From contig NZ_JACHHW010000003.1 of the NCBI RefSeq assembly GCF_014202945.1, positions 124,001 through 188,000 on the forward strand: a stretch of DNA of 64,000 nucleotides. Reading direction: 5' to 3'. Origin of the DNA: Zhongshania antarctica (GTDB lineage: Bacteria > Pseudomonadota > Gammaproteobacteria > Pseudomonadales > Spongiibacteraceae). Both the position numbers and the translations under genes were made by a program. Of the stretch, positions 9,255-17,494 are shown piece by piece (the stretch's first letter is position 1; each line of letters begins with the position of its first letter). The notes under the pieces are model-generated. The model had not been told where the DNA came from and ran no database searches. It worked only from the letters and a program-made list of their open reading frames with translations.

Positions 9255-9517
9255 TTGGGTGGTTACTTCTATGGGTTAGGGTTTGGGGATTAGTTAAAGC
9301 GATTAGGCTCTTAACTAACGTGGCCCAAAAGCCCAGCTCTACACTATATGGCTCCACGTTCATTGCTATAAGTGCGCTCCTTGCTAGGTAGTCTTTATTA
9401 CTTGTTTTCCATAATGCGTAATTTATATTGCTGTAAATTACGCATTTCTCTTGTCGTGCGCCGTGCATCGCCCTAGACTTGGCTCTGTTTGACAACTAAA
9501 CAGGACAGTCTTCGCCT
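9255..9517. other. Upstream region of fadD3
   Basis: About 260 bases without a convincing gene. An opposite-strand frame (9232-9495) lacks recognisable features and spans the palindrome, so I treat this as regulatory DNA. The clear element inside is the 12-bp inverted repeat annotated separately. Confidence 0.5.
9414..9445. promoter_or_regulatory. Perfect 12-bp inverted repeat upstream of fadD3 (putative operator)
   Basis: ATGCGTAATTTA at 9414-9425 is repeated exactly in reverse complement at 9434-9445, with an 8-base spacer. The site lies 73 bp before the fadD3 start codon, where a repressor or activator site is expected. It has no T-run and sits upstream of a gene, so an operator is likelier than a terminator. 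The obvious candidate binders are the two Lrp/AsnC regulators just downstream, but this is inference. Confidence 0.55.
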
Positions 9518-11149
9518 ATGTTGCTGGAAAACTCACCGCAAAATACCACTATGCCGCTGACTCTACCGAGGCTTTTCGGGTGGGCCGCGCAGCAATTTGG
9601 CGCTAAAGTTGCCATTCGCGAAGCGGGTCGCGACATCTCTTATACCGCTCTCAATGATTTACGCCGGTGTGCTGGCCGTGCCTTTATGGCGATGGGGGTT
9701 GGTCATGGTGACCGTGTGGCCATTTGGGCGCCAAATAGTGCCGAGTGGATTGTGGCTGCGGCGGGCGCTCAGTCAGTAGGCGCTATTCTCGTGCCACTGA
9801 ATACCCGTTTGCAGGGCAGCGAGGCCGCCGATATATTGGCTCGCGCGGGCGTAACTTTGCTGCTTACTGTAACGGAGCTAGAAAAGGGTGAGCCGCTGGC
9901 AATGCTGGCGGACCAAGCTCTGCCGAATTTACAGCAGCGAATTTTGCTGCCTTCTACTGCCGCAGGCAGTGTTGCTAGAGCAATAAGCTGGGCAGATTTT
10001 TTGGCAAGCGCTTCGCCGCTAGATGACGCCAAGTTCATTGCCGCCGAGCGGGCCGTAAATCCTTTTGACAGCGCCGATATGCTGTTCACGTCAGGTACCA
10101 CTGGCAAGGCCAAGGGCGTCTTGTGCAGCCATGAGCAGAACATTCGGGTATTCCAGAGTTGGAGTGCGACGGTCGGGCTGCGCAGCGACGACAATTATTT
10201 AATTGTGAATCCTTTTTTCCACTCTTTTGGTTATAAAGCAGGGTGGTTGGCGGCCATTATCAGTGGCGCCACTATTTTGCCGGTGGCGAAGTTCGATAAG
10301 CGCAGCGTGTTGGAGACAATTGAACGCGACAAAGTGACGATGTTGCCGGGCGCGCCCTCGCTGTATGAAATGCTCTTGAATGCACCAGAGCGTGGCGACT
10401 ACGACTTGTCGAGCCTGCGCCTGGGCGTCACGGGAGCCGCGTCTGTGCCGGTGCAGCTGGTGCGGGATATGCGAGATATTCTCGGATTTGAAACCGTGGT
10501 TACCGCCTATGGCTTGACTGAGTCCACTGGCGTGGTCAGTATTTGCCGCCCAGAGGATGAGCCAGAAACTATTGCCAGCACTTCGGGGCGCGCGATAGAG
10601 GGCGTCGAGTTGATCTGCGCCAACCCCAACACTGGCGAAGAAGTACCTCGCGGTAGCGAGGGCGAGGTTTGGCTGCGGGGCTATAACGTGATGCAGGGCT
10701 ATTTTGATATGCCTGAAGCCACCGCCGAAGCCATTACTGCCGACGGCTGGTTGAAGACCGGCGATATTGGCGTAATGGACGAGCGCGGCTATTTGCGTAT
10801 TACCGATCGTTTGAAAGACATGTACATCATGAACGGCGAGAATGTATACCCCGCCGAAGTTGAAAAAGTCTTGTACGGCTTGCCTGGGGTAGCACAGGTC
10901 GCGGTCATTGGTGTAGCCAAGGCACCGCAGGGCGAAGTGGGTATGGCCTTTGTGGTGAAAAAGACAGCTAGCGATTTAAGTGCGCAAGCCGTAAGCGAAT
11001 ATTGCGGTCAGCAATTGGCCCGGTATAAGTGTCCCTTTTATGTCGAGTTTGTTGAGGCTTTACCGCTAAACGCCTCGGGCAAAGTGTTGAAAACGGAATT
11101 AAAAGCCCTGGCGGTAGGCCTGCTGGGTGGTAAAAAGCAGAATAGCTAA
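9518..11149 (+). CDS. fadD3: HIP-CoA ligase (FadD3-type acyl-CoA synthetase)
   Basis: 543 residues, ANL superfamily. The adenylation signature MLFTSGTTGKAKG, the A5 motif AYGLTEST, the A8-type GWLKTGDIG with RITDRLKDMYIMNGENVYPAEVE, and the C-terminal catalytic Lys in LNASGKVLKTEL are all present. FadD3 activates HIP (3a-alpha-H-4-alpha(3'-propanoate)-7a-beta-methylhexahydro-1,5-indanedione), the intermediate left after steroid A/B-ring cleavage, to HIP-CoA using ATP. The specific assignment rests on the linked ipd operon 4.5 kb downstream; by sequence motif alone only a medium/aryl acyl-CoA synthetase can be claimed. ATG 9518 has an AGGA about 11 bases upstream. It is followed after 8 bp by a regulator gene, suggesting co-transcription. 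Confidence 0.82.
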   Translation: MLLENSPQNTTMPLTLPRLFGWAAQQFGAKVAIREAGRDISYTALNDLRRCAGRAFMAMGVGHGDRVAIWAPNSAEWIVAAAGAQSVGAILVPLNTRLQGSEAADILARAGVTLLLTVTELEKGEPLAMLADQALPNLQQRILLPSTAAGSVARAISWADFLASASPLDDAKFIAAERAVNPFDSADMLFTSGTTGKAKGVLCSHEQNIRVFQSWSATVGLRSDDNYLIVNPFFHSFGYKAGWLAAIISGATILPVAKFDKRSVLETIERDKVTMLPGAPSLYEMLLNAPERGDYDLSSLRLGVTGAASVPVQLVRDMRDILGFETVVTAYGLTESTGVVSICRPEDEPETIASTSGRAIEGVELICANPNTGEEVPRGSEGEVWLRGYNVMQGYFDMPEATAEAITADGWLKTGDIGVMDERGYLRITDRLKDMYIMNGENVYPAEVEKVLYGLPGVAQVAVIGVAKAPQGEVGMAFVVKKTASDLSAQAVSEYCGQQLARYKCPFYVEFVEALPLNASGKVLKTELKALAVGLLGGKKQNS

Positions 11150-11157
11150 GGTAATTA

Positions 11158-11664
11158 ATGATGACAGAACTCGAAGGCGACGATCATTTACGCCCCGCGC
11201 CATCTCAGCATATGGATGAGGTGGATCATCGTATTGTTGCCCATTTGCGCCGAGACGGTCGCATGGCTTTTAAGGCCTTGGCTGCTGAGCTGAGCTTGAC
11301 CGAGGCCACGGTGCGCTCGCGAGTGCGTCGCCTTGAAGAGGGGGATAGCTTGCGGGTTGTGGCGGTGACGGACTACGAGGCGGTTGGTTATTCCATGATG
11401 CTGGCGGTGGGAATACAAGTCGAAGGGCGTCCCGCTGATGCTGTTGCAAATGATTTGGCAGCCTTCCCTGAGGTGTTTTCGGTGTGCCAGGTGGTGGGCA
11501 CCTTGGACATTGAGACCTTGGCGGTGGCCAAAGATCAGGAGAGTCTCACCGAGTTACTGGTGCGTTTAGGCGCGGTGCCGGGCGTGCGCAAATTGCAGCC
11601 GTCGGTGGCGCTGGATGTGTTAAAAAATCAATCGAACTGGGTGCCCTTTGGGCACGGTGTTTAG
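11158..11664 (+). CDS. Lrp/AsnC family transcriptional regulator (first of tandem pair)
   Basis: 168 residues. An N-terminal winged HTH (VDHRIVAHLRRDGRMAFKALAAELSLTEATVRSRVRRLEE) is followed by the AsnC/RAM ligand-binding domain (PEVFSVCQVVGTLDIETLAVAKD, PGVRKLQP). Lrp/AsnC proteins form dimers to octamers and sense amino acids or other small ligands. It lies 8 bp after fadD3 and its end overlaps the upstream-extended frame of a second, related regulator. The arrangement suggests that the pair controls fadD3 and perhaps the ipd operon in response to a steroid-derived CoA ester. That would be an unusual ligand class for this family, so this is inference. Confidence 0.9.
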   Translation: MMTELEGDDHLRPAPSQHMDEVDHRIVAHLRRDGRMAFKALAAELSLTEATVRSRVRRLEEGDSLRVVAVTDYEAVGYSMMLAVGIQVEGRPADAVANDLAAFPEVFSVCQVVGTLDIETLAVAKDQESLTELLVRLGAVPGVRKLQPSVALDVLKNQSNWVPFGHGV

Positions 11665-11674
11665 GGCGGTGACC

Positions 11675-12145
11675 GTGGCTAAAAAGCAGTTAGACGAACT
11701 CGACCGTAAAATTCTTGATGGTTTGGCCCAAGACGCCCGGATTAGCAATCGCAAAATTGCCGCAGATTTAGGCATTACCGAAGGCACCGTGCGCAGCCGC
11801 ATCAAGCGCATGGAGAGTGAGGGGCAGGTGCGGATCACCGCCATGACTAATATCGCTCGCTTGCGCAATCCGACCCTTGCTTATATTTGGGTAGAGGTTG
11901 AGCGCAGCGCGCAGTGCGATGATGTCGCCGAGCAACTTGCGGCCGTGCCTGAGATTGGTTTTGTCGGAAAAATGCTAGGCCGCTCGGATATTTTGGCGAT
12001 TACCCTCGTGCGAGATAATGCCGAATTGGCGCATTTCTTACACAGTAAAATCACTGGTTTGCCCGGCGTGCGTCGTACTGAATGCTCGTTAGGGGTGAAT
12101 TTTGTTAAGCATGACTATCGTATGAGTCGTATTGTCGACGGCTGA
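11675..12145 (+). CDS. Lrp/AsnC family transcriptional regulator (second of tandem pair)
   Basis: 156 residues from GTG 11675, chosen because an AGGGCGG Shine-Dalgarno sits six bases upstream; a TTG at 11648 would extend it into the previous gene. HTH: LDELDRKILDGLAQDARISN through ITEGTVRSRIKRME. RAM domain: PEIGFVGKMLGRSDILAITLV. It resembles its neighbour at the RSR(V/I)(R/K)R(L/M)E recognition helix, so the pair probably arose by duplication and may form hetero-oligomers. The C-terminal tail (NFVKHDYRMSRIVDG) is longer and basic. Confidence 0.9.
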   Translation: MAKKQLDELDRKILDGLAQDARISNRKIAADLGITEGTVRSRIKRMESEGQVRITAMTNIARLRNPTLAYIWVEVERSAQCDDVAEQLAAVPEIGFVGKMLGRSDILAITLVRDNAELAHFLHSKITGLPGVRRTECSLGVNFVKHDYRMSRIVDG

Positions 12146-12252
12146 ACCCTGTTGCATAAGCGCTGCTGGCTGCCGCAACAAAGCGAGACTGCCGTTGTCT
12201 ACTTGATGCATGATTTCTGGTGGGAATAGTAAAATCACAGAACGGAGCCACA

Positions 12253-12771
12253 ATGAACGAGACACAGCAAAGCCCTGAAGAGACGCAGTTAGACTACGCC
12301 GGATTCTGGGTGCGAGTGTGGGCGTCCATTATTGATACTGTGCTTTTTGGTCTCTTGCTGATGCCTGTTTTCGCGTTAACAATGGGGGATGCTCAGTGGT
12401 CGAGTATCGAGCGCGATGGCATGCACGCCTCGACCATGAGTTTTCAAAGCATGGGTATGAGCGGCGGCGTAAGTGTGCTGCTTAACTACATTCTACCCGC
12501 CATCGTTGTCATTATTTTCTGGATGTATAAGTCTGCAACGCCGGGTAAACTGCTGCTGAAAATTCGAATCGTCGACGCCAAAACGGGCGGTAAACCCACT
12601 ACTGGGCAATGGCTGATTCGCTATATTGGCTACTATGTTTCGGCCTTTGTGTTTATGTTAGGTTTTATTTGGGTTGGGTTTGATCGGCGTAAACAGGGTT
12701 GGCACGACAAGCTTGCCAGTACTGTTGTAATTAGCGATAAGGTAAAAGAACCGGTTCAATTTCAAGGTTAA
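12253..12771 (+). CDS. RDD family membrane protein
   Basis: About 172 residues from ATG 12253 (CGGAG Shine-Dalgarno; a GTG at 12220 is in frame but less likely). The DYAGFWVRVWASIIDTVLFG opening with its Arg-Asp pair and three or four membrane helices define the RDD domain. YKSATPGKLLLKIRIVDAKTGGKPT and DRRKQGWHDKLASTVVI are typical conserved segments. RDD proteins are small inner-membrane proteins of mostly unknown function; some are linked to Na+/H+ antiport. No link to its neighbours is evident. Confidence 0.85.
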   Translation: MNETQQSPEETQLDYAGFWVRVWASIIDTVLFGLLLMPVFALTMGDAQWSSIERDGMHASTMSFQSMGMSGGVSVLLNYILPAIVVIIFWMYKSATPGKLLLKIRIVDAKTGGKPTTGQWLIRYIGYYVSAFVFMLGFIWVGFDRRKQGWHDKLASTVVISDKVKEPVQFQG

Positions 12772-12878
12772 TTCTGTCAGTCAGGGCGAGCGGCTTTTAC
12801 TGCAGCGAATTAAAATCAAGCAAAGGCGTCGGCTCGTATTGGTAAGCTCGGCGCAGCTAATAATTGGGCTGTGCATGG

Positions 12879-13337
12879 TTAGGCTAAGCGCAGGTGATTG
12901 CTTAGCGCCCGCTCACGATCAAGGCGGCGCAGACCGGCTTGCAGTCGTGCGCGTAACTCATCTGGTGCTGCCGGTTTACAGATGAAATCATCCGCACCCG
13001 CATCTATTGCCTCAATCATGTCTGACCGGTCGCAACGGCCGGTCAGCATAATAAAATAGGGATCTCCCATCGCTGGGCTCTGACTGACACTCTCACAAAC
13101 CGCTAGACCACTTATGCTCGGCATTTGCCAGTCACAGATGACGATGTCCATATGTTTTACCAATAGAATTTGTAGGGCGTCACTGGGCTTGTCGCAGCAG
13201 ATGGTGGTAAAGCCAAAACTCGTAAGTATGATTTCTAGGCGATATAGCTCGCTGGGCGTGTCGTCAATAATCATAACTCTTGCTGACACTATTGGGCTGG
13301 CTTGCATTCCGCTGTCTCTCATATTGGTATAACCCAT
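12879..13337 (-). CDS. Single-domain response regulator (CheY-like receiver)
   Basis: 152 residues consisting of one receiver domain. The acidic pair is in VMIIDDTPSE, the phospho-acceptor Asp in IVICDWQMPSISG, the Thr in IMLTGR, and the Lys in DFICKPAAPDELRARL. There is no output domain, only a short helical tail, so it acts by protein-protein contact or as a phosphorelay module. No kinase is adjacent. It converges on the RDD gene. Several in-frame ATGs near the start leave the exact N-terminus open. Confidence 0.85.
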   Translation of the reverse strand: MGYTNMRDSGMQASPIVSARVMIIDDTPSELYRLEIILTSFGFTTICCDKPSDALQILLVKHMDIVICDWQMPSISGLAVCESVSQSPAMGDPYFIMLTGRCDRSDMIEAIDAGADDFICKPAAPDELRARLQAGLRRLDRERALSNHLRLA

Positions 13338-13572
13338 CCCTACTGATGATCACAGCTGTTCTACCAGCAAGCTTCGTGCCTATTTTAAGTTATTGATATA
13401 TAAGGTTTGTATTATTATTTTGCGCGGCGGCTGGCAATTTGCGTGGCGTTGCGCTTTGCGATTTAGTTGATGCTGCTAGTAAGGGCTAAATTTTGTTAAT
13501 ATGCGCTCCCGCGCCGCTATTCATATATAGAGTGTGTGGTCTATTCCCGTATAACCCAGAGACGAGTGTTTC

Positions 13573-15264
13573 ATGAATTCCGATAAGCCCTTATATATTG
13601 CCTACGCTGGTCCTCTGCTATTGGAGACGCCGCTGCTAAATAAGGGGTCGGCGTTTACTGAAAAGGAGCGCCGCAGTTTCAATTTGATGGGGCTGTTGCC
13701 GCCGCGCTACGAAAATATTGACGAGCAAGTTGAGCGCGCTTATCTGCAATACTGCAGTTTCGAGGAGCCGATTAACAAGCATATCTACCTGCGTGCAGTG
13801 CAGGACAATAACGAAACTCTGTTTTATCGTTTGCTCAACGACCACCTCGAAGAAATATTGCCGATTATCTATACGCCGACGGTGGGGGAGGCGTGTGAGC
13901 ATTTTTCAGACATTTATCGCAGTGCGCGGGGCATATTTGTGTCTTATGAAGATCGTGGTTATATGGACGATATTCTGCACAGCGTCAGTAAGGATCGCGT
14001 TAAAGTATTGGTAGTAACCGACGGTGAGCGCGTGCTGGGCCTCGGTGACCAAGGTGTCGGTGGCATGGGTATCCCCATTGGCAAGTTGTCGCTATACACC
14101 GCGTGCGGGGGTATTAGTCCAGCCTACACCCTGCCAGTTGTGCTCGATGTGGGTACTAACAACCAAAGCCTGCTCGACGATCCGATGTACATGGGCATGC
14201 GCCATCCGCGTATTGGTCGCGAAGAATACGACGAATTTGTCGATCAGTTTATTGCGGCGGCGCAACAGCGCTGGCCTGGCGTACTTATTCAGTTTGAAGA
14301 TTTTGCCCAGCCCAATGCCATGCCCATTTTGCAGCGCCACAAAGGCAGTGTTTGCTGTTTTAATGACGATATTCAAGGTACCGCAGCGGTAACCTTGGGT
14401 ACTGTGTTGTCGGCCTGTAAACGCAAAGGCGAGCGCTTGCGCGATCAAAGAATTGTGTTTGTCGGTGCTGGTTCGGCGGGCTGCGGTATCGCGGAGCAGT
14501 TGATTCGCGCCATGATGGAAGAGGGTCTAACTGACGCTGAGGCGCGCTCGCAACTCTATATGGTAGACCGCTTCGGCCTCGTCAGTCAGGGCATGGATGG
14601 TTTGCTGGATTTTCAGGAGGCGCTCGCGCAGCCGACCAAGTCAGATTGGCAATGCAGTGGGCTTGGCTACCCTAGCCTGCTGGATGTGGTCAGCAATGTT
14701 GATGTGGGGGTGTTGATTGGCGTGTCCGGTAAGCCAGGATTGTTTACTGAAGAGGTTATTCGTCAGCTACATCGCCGCTGCGCCCAACCCATCGTGCTAC
14801 CGTTAAGTAATCCGTCACGTCATGTTGAAGCGCGTCCTGAGCAAATTTTGCAGTGGACCGATGGCCAGGCGATTGTCGCCACCGGCAGCCCGTTTGCGCC
14901 AGTGGAATATAACGGCGAGCGCTACGAGATTTCCCAGTGCAACAACAGCTATATTTTCCCTGGTATAGGTTTGGGGGTGGTTGCCAGTAAGGCTCGCCGC
15001 GTGAGTGATGGCATGCTAATGGCAGCCAGTCGCTGTCTTGCCGAAGCATCGAGCGCCCACCATGAGCGTCGCAATGTGGTTTTGCCGCCACTGACCGCGC
15101 TGGCCGAACTGAGTAAAGCGATCGCCTTTGCGGTAGCTAAGGTTGCTCAGGCCGAAGGCTTGGCGAATGAGCGCAGCGACGACGAGCTGCGTGGCGATAT
15201 TGAGCGTAATTTTTGGACCCCGCAATACCGTGAGTATCGCCGTATTGCAGCCCGAGCGCGCTGA
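13573..15264 (+). CDS. maeA: NAD-dependent malic enzyme
   Basis: 563 residues, matching the SfcA/MaeA family (about 565). It oxidatively decarboxylates malate to pyruvate. Visible hallmarks: [21 protein letters not shown] with the catalytic Tyr, [20 protein letters not shown] with the catalytic Lys, the metal-site segments [11 protein letters not shown] and [12 protein letters not shown], and the NAD-binding [11 protein letters not shown]. It fits metabolically beside a steroid pathway that yields acetyl-, propionyl- and succinyl-CoA, because pyruvate must be drawn from the TCA cycle. It is however a common housekeeping gene and may be here by chance. Confidence 0.95.
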   Translation: MNSDKPLYIAYAGPLLLETPLLNKGSAFTEKERRSFNLMGLLPPRYENIDEQVERAYLQYCSFEEPINKHIYLRAVQDNNETLFYRLLNDHLEEILPIIYTPTVGEACEHFSDIYRSARGIFVSYEDRGYMDDILHSVSKDRVKVLVVTDGERVLGLGDQGVGGMGIPIGKLSLYTACGGISPAYTLPVVLDVGTNNQSLLDDPMYMGMRHPRIGREEYDEFVDQFIAAAQQRWPGVLIQFEDFAQPNAMPILQRHKGSVCCFNDDIQGTAAVTLGTVLSACKRKGERLRDQRIVFVGAGSAGCGIAEQLIRAMMEEGLTDAEARSQLYMVDRFGLVSQGMDGLLDFQEALAQPTKSDWQCSGLGYPSLLDVVSNVDVGVLIGVSGKPGLFTEEVIRQLHRRCAQPIVLPLSNPSRHVEARPEQILQWTDGQAIVATGSPFAPVEYNGERYEISQCNNSYIFPGIGLGVVASKARRVSDGMLMAASRCLAEASSAHHERRNVVLPPLTALAELSKAIAFAVAKVAQAEGLANERSDDELRGDIERNFWTPQYREYRRIAARAR

Positions 15265-15699
15265 GCTAGCGCTCAAACTCTTCGATACCCCAAAAGTCGT
15301 GGCGCAGCGTTGGCGCCCGCGACTGTGCTCAATCTTCAGTGCGTGATCGGCTGGCAATGTTCCTCAGTTCTGTCTGCGATTTCAGCTGCAAAGGTCGCAC
15401 GGCCATTGCAATACCCGCAGCAAATGGCCGATTTCTCTCCATCTACTAGTTCCTCTGTTATCTCTTTTCAATGAAAACCCCTGTCGCGAAACAAGTCTCC
15501 TTGTCGGGTATTGCTATTCGCGATGCCTATAATCCTTAATCTCGAGTTAAATATTGCAAGAATTAATGTTTTGCGCATTTAATTGGTGTTATATTTACGT
15601 ATATCGTAATTTTGGTGTCCTGCTATTTGAGTTTTCATTGGGTAGGGTGTCGTGCCGCTATTAGGTTCTTTCCGTTTTCGGTGAACAAAAGGAGTGCTC
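15265..15699 (+). promoter_or_regulatory. Promoter/leader region of the HIP (ipd) operon
   Basis: 435 bases without a credible gene between maeA and ipdA; opposite-strand frames here are shadows. The last 200 bases are markedly AT-richer than the surroundings, as expected for the operon promoter. It contains the palindrome at 15595-15609 and ends with a strong AAAGGAG Shine-Dalgarno. No terminator for maeA was obvious. Confidence 0.5.
15595..15609. promoter_or_regulatory. Palindrome TTACG-N5-CGTAA upstream of ipdA (putative operator)
   Basis: TTACG at 15595-15599 and CGTAA at 15605-15609 are exact reverse complements around TATAT, about 90 bp before the ipdA start. The CGTAA half also occurs in the larger palindrome ahead of fadD3 (in GCGTAAT), hinting at a shared regulator, although the spacing and orientation differ. 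A 5-bp half-site alone is weak evidence. Confidence 0.35.
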
Positions 15700-16575
15700 G
15701 TGAATAAACAAATGAGTCTGCAGGAAATCGTTGCTCAGCTGCAGGATGGCATGACCATCGGTATTGGTGGCTGGGGGCCGCGTCGCAAGCCGATGGCCCT
15801 GATTCGCGAGATTCTTAAATCTGATCTCAAAGATCTCACTATTGTTGCTTACGGCGGCGCTGACGTCGGCATGCTGTGTGCGGCGGGCAAGGTGCGCAAG
15901 CTGGTATTTGCCTTTGTGTCGCTGGACTTTATTCCTCTAGAGCCTTACTTCCGCGCTGCTCGTCAGGGCGGTGATTTGGACGTTATGGAAATCGACGAGG
16001 GCATGATGTTGCTGGGTTTACGCGCAGCGGCCTGGGGTTGCCCGTTTATTCCGACCAAAGTGGGCTTAGGCACCGACGTCATTAAATTTAACCCAGATAT
16101 AAAAGTCATCGATAGCCCCTACGACGACAAAGAGTGGGTCGCTATGCCGGCACTTAAGCTTGATGCAGCTCTTGTGCATGTCAATCGTGCGGATGTGCGC
16201 GGTGTTTGTCAGATTACAGCGCCAGATCATCATCTCGACGAGTGGTTTGTTCGTGCGGCCGACAAAACTTACGTGACCTGCGAAGAAATTGTTGAGGCTG
16301 ACGCCTTTGTCGAGCCCGCCGCTGCGCGCTTGGTTTTCTGGGAGCGGAATTATACTAGCGGAGTTGCGCTGGTACCTGGCGGAGCGCATCCATCGTCCTG
16401 CAGCCCCGACTATGGTTTTGATATTCCGCATTTTCAGGAATACAACGCCTCGGCCAAAGAGGGTGGTTTTACCGCCTACTTTGATAAGTACATTAAAGAT
16501 ACAAGCGAAGAAGAATATCAGGCCAAAGTTGGTGGCTTAGATGCTATTCGTAAACTGCCCAAGCCCGTCTACTAA
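15700..16575 (+). CDS. ipdA: COCHEA-CoA hydrolase alpha subunit, CoA-transferase family (IpdA)
   Basis: About 291 residues from GTG 15700, with AAAGGAG ideally spaced; GTG 15694 and ATG 15712 are alternatives. It belongs to the class I CoA-transferase alpha-subunit fold (TIGIGGWGPRRKPMALIREI, VAYGGADVGMLCAAGKV). IpdAB is known from actinobacteria and Comamonas (ScdL1L2) as a hydrolase, not a transferase: it opens the last steroid ring of COCHEA-CoA. The acidic EIDEGMM segment near residue 97-103 is where the catalytic Glu is expected; I infer this by position only. It is the first gene of the operon and is followed by ipdB after 23 bp. Confidence 0.85.
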   Translation: MNKQMSLQEIVAQLQDGMTIGIGGWGPRRKPMALIREILKSDLKDLTIVAYGGADVGMLCAAGKVRKLVFAFVSLDFIPLEPYFRAARQGGDLDVMEIDEGMMLLGLRAAAWGCPFIPTKVGLGTDVIKFNPDIKVIDSPYDDKEWVAMPALKLDAALVHVNRADVRGVCQITAPDHHLDEWFVRAADKTYVTCEEIVEADAFVEPAAARLVFWERNYTSGVALVPGGAHPSSCSPDYGFDIPHFQEYNASAKEGGFTAYFDKYIKDTSEEEYQAKVGGLDAIRKLPKPVY

Positions 16576-16598
16576 TTGGCTAACAGGAGAGAATTGAA

Positions 16599-17402
16599 AT
16601 GAGTACACCTGCAAGCGATTACAGTTTGGCGGAATTGATGATTTGCGCAAATGCTGAAGCTTACGTAAACGACGGTGAAGTATTGGTTACTGGTATTGGC
16701 GTTTTACAGCGTCTTGCAGCAAGCCTAGCAATGCTGACCACCAACCCGGGCATCATGATGACCGATTCAGAGGCGTGGATTCTATCTGTGCCAAATCCAG
16801 TAGGTAAAAGACCTGCAGATTTCGTGCAAATGAATGAAAACTGGATGGGTTTCAGTCGTATATTTGACAATGTGTGGAGTGGTCGCCGTCACCTTACTGG
16901 CGGCCCAACCCAGATTGATCGGTATGGCCAGGCGAATATTTCTGCCATGGGTGGCGACTACCAAAAGCCGAAGGTACAAATGCTGGGTGTGCGGGGTTTC
17001 CCCGGCAACTCTATCTGCCACGCCAATAGTTATATGGTGCCTGCTCACGGTAAGCGCGTATTTATTGAAGGTGAGTGCGACGTGGTTTGCACCATCGGCT
17101 TCAACCCCGAGCGCCTGCCCAAAGGCTATAGCTTTGACGAAATCGATTTGCGCTGCGTCTACACCAACTTGGGTGTGTTCGATTTCAATGGCCCAAATCG
17201 GCAGATGCAGATTGTTAGCCTCCACCCTGGTGTTAGCGTAGAAGAAGTGATCGAGAACACCGGCTTCGACGTGCACGTGCCGGCAACGATAGCCGTTACT
17301 AAAGCACCGACTGAGGAGCAGTTAGCGGTTATTCGGCAGTTGGATCCTCATAATCTGCGCAGCAAGCAGCTGAAGGATAATCCGCCGGGCGTGCGCTTGT
17401 GA
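16599..17402 (+). CDS. ipdB: COCHEA-CoA hydrolase beta subunit, CoA-transferase family (IpdB)
   Basis: 267 residues, class I CoA-transferase beta-subunit fold (LAELMICANAEAYVNDGEVLVTGIG start, then RYGQANISAMG and GVRGFPGNSICHANSYMVPAHGKRVF). It pairs with IpdA to form the ring-opening hydrolase. An AGGAGAG ribosome site precedes ATG 16599. A heptamer repeat begins at the very next base after its stop codon. Assignment rests on the adjacent ipdA, ipdC and echA20 order, which is the conserved HIP cluster. Confidence 0.85.
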   Translation: MSTPASDYSLAELMICANAEAYVNDGEVLVTGIGVLQRLAASLAMLTTNPGIMMTDSEAWILSVPNPVGKRPADFVQMNENWMGFSRIFDNVWSGRRHLTGGPTQIDRYGQANISAMGGDYQKPKVQMLGVRGFPGNSICHANSYMVPAHGKRVFIEGECDVVCTIGFNPERLPKGYSFDEIDLRCVYTNLGVFDFNGPNRQMQIVSLHPGVSVEEVIENTGFDVHVPATIAVTKAPTEEQLAVIRQLDPHNLRSKQLKDNPPGVRL

Positions 17403-17469
17403 GTCGGGCGTCGGACGTCAGAAGTCTGACGATGGTTTTACGTCCGACATCCGACCTCAGTCGTCAGAC
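17403..17469. repeat. Heptamer repeat, copy 1 (facing arrays)
   Basis: Four 7-bp units at 17403-17430 (GTCGGGC, GTCGGAC, GTCAGAA, GTCTGAC) face four at 17442-17469 (GTCCGAC, ATCCGAC, CTCAGTC, GTCAGAC) across an 11-base loop. The first unit starts immediately after the ipdB stop. Confidence 0.9.
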
Positions 17470-17494
17470 CTTATCACCTTAGGCTGAATACACT

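Noticed and set aside
9232-9495. 87-codon minus-strand frame upstream of fadD3
   Set aside because: No recognisable features and it spans the 12-bp palindrome; better explained as promoter DNA.
15265-15699. KstR2-type operator or TetR gene controlling the HIP operon
   Set aside because: No AnCAAGnnCTTGnT-like motif and no TetR frame were found in the gap or nearby.
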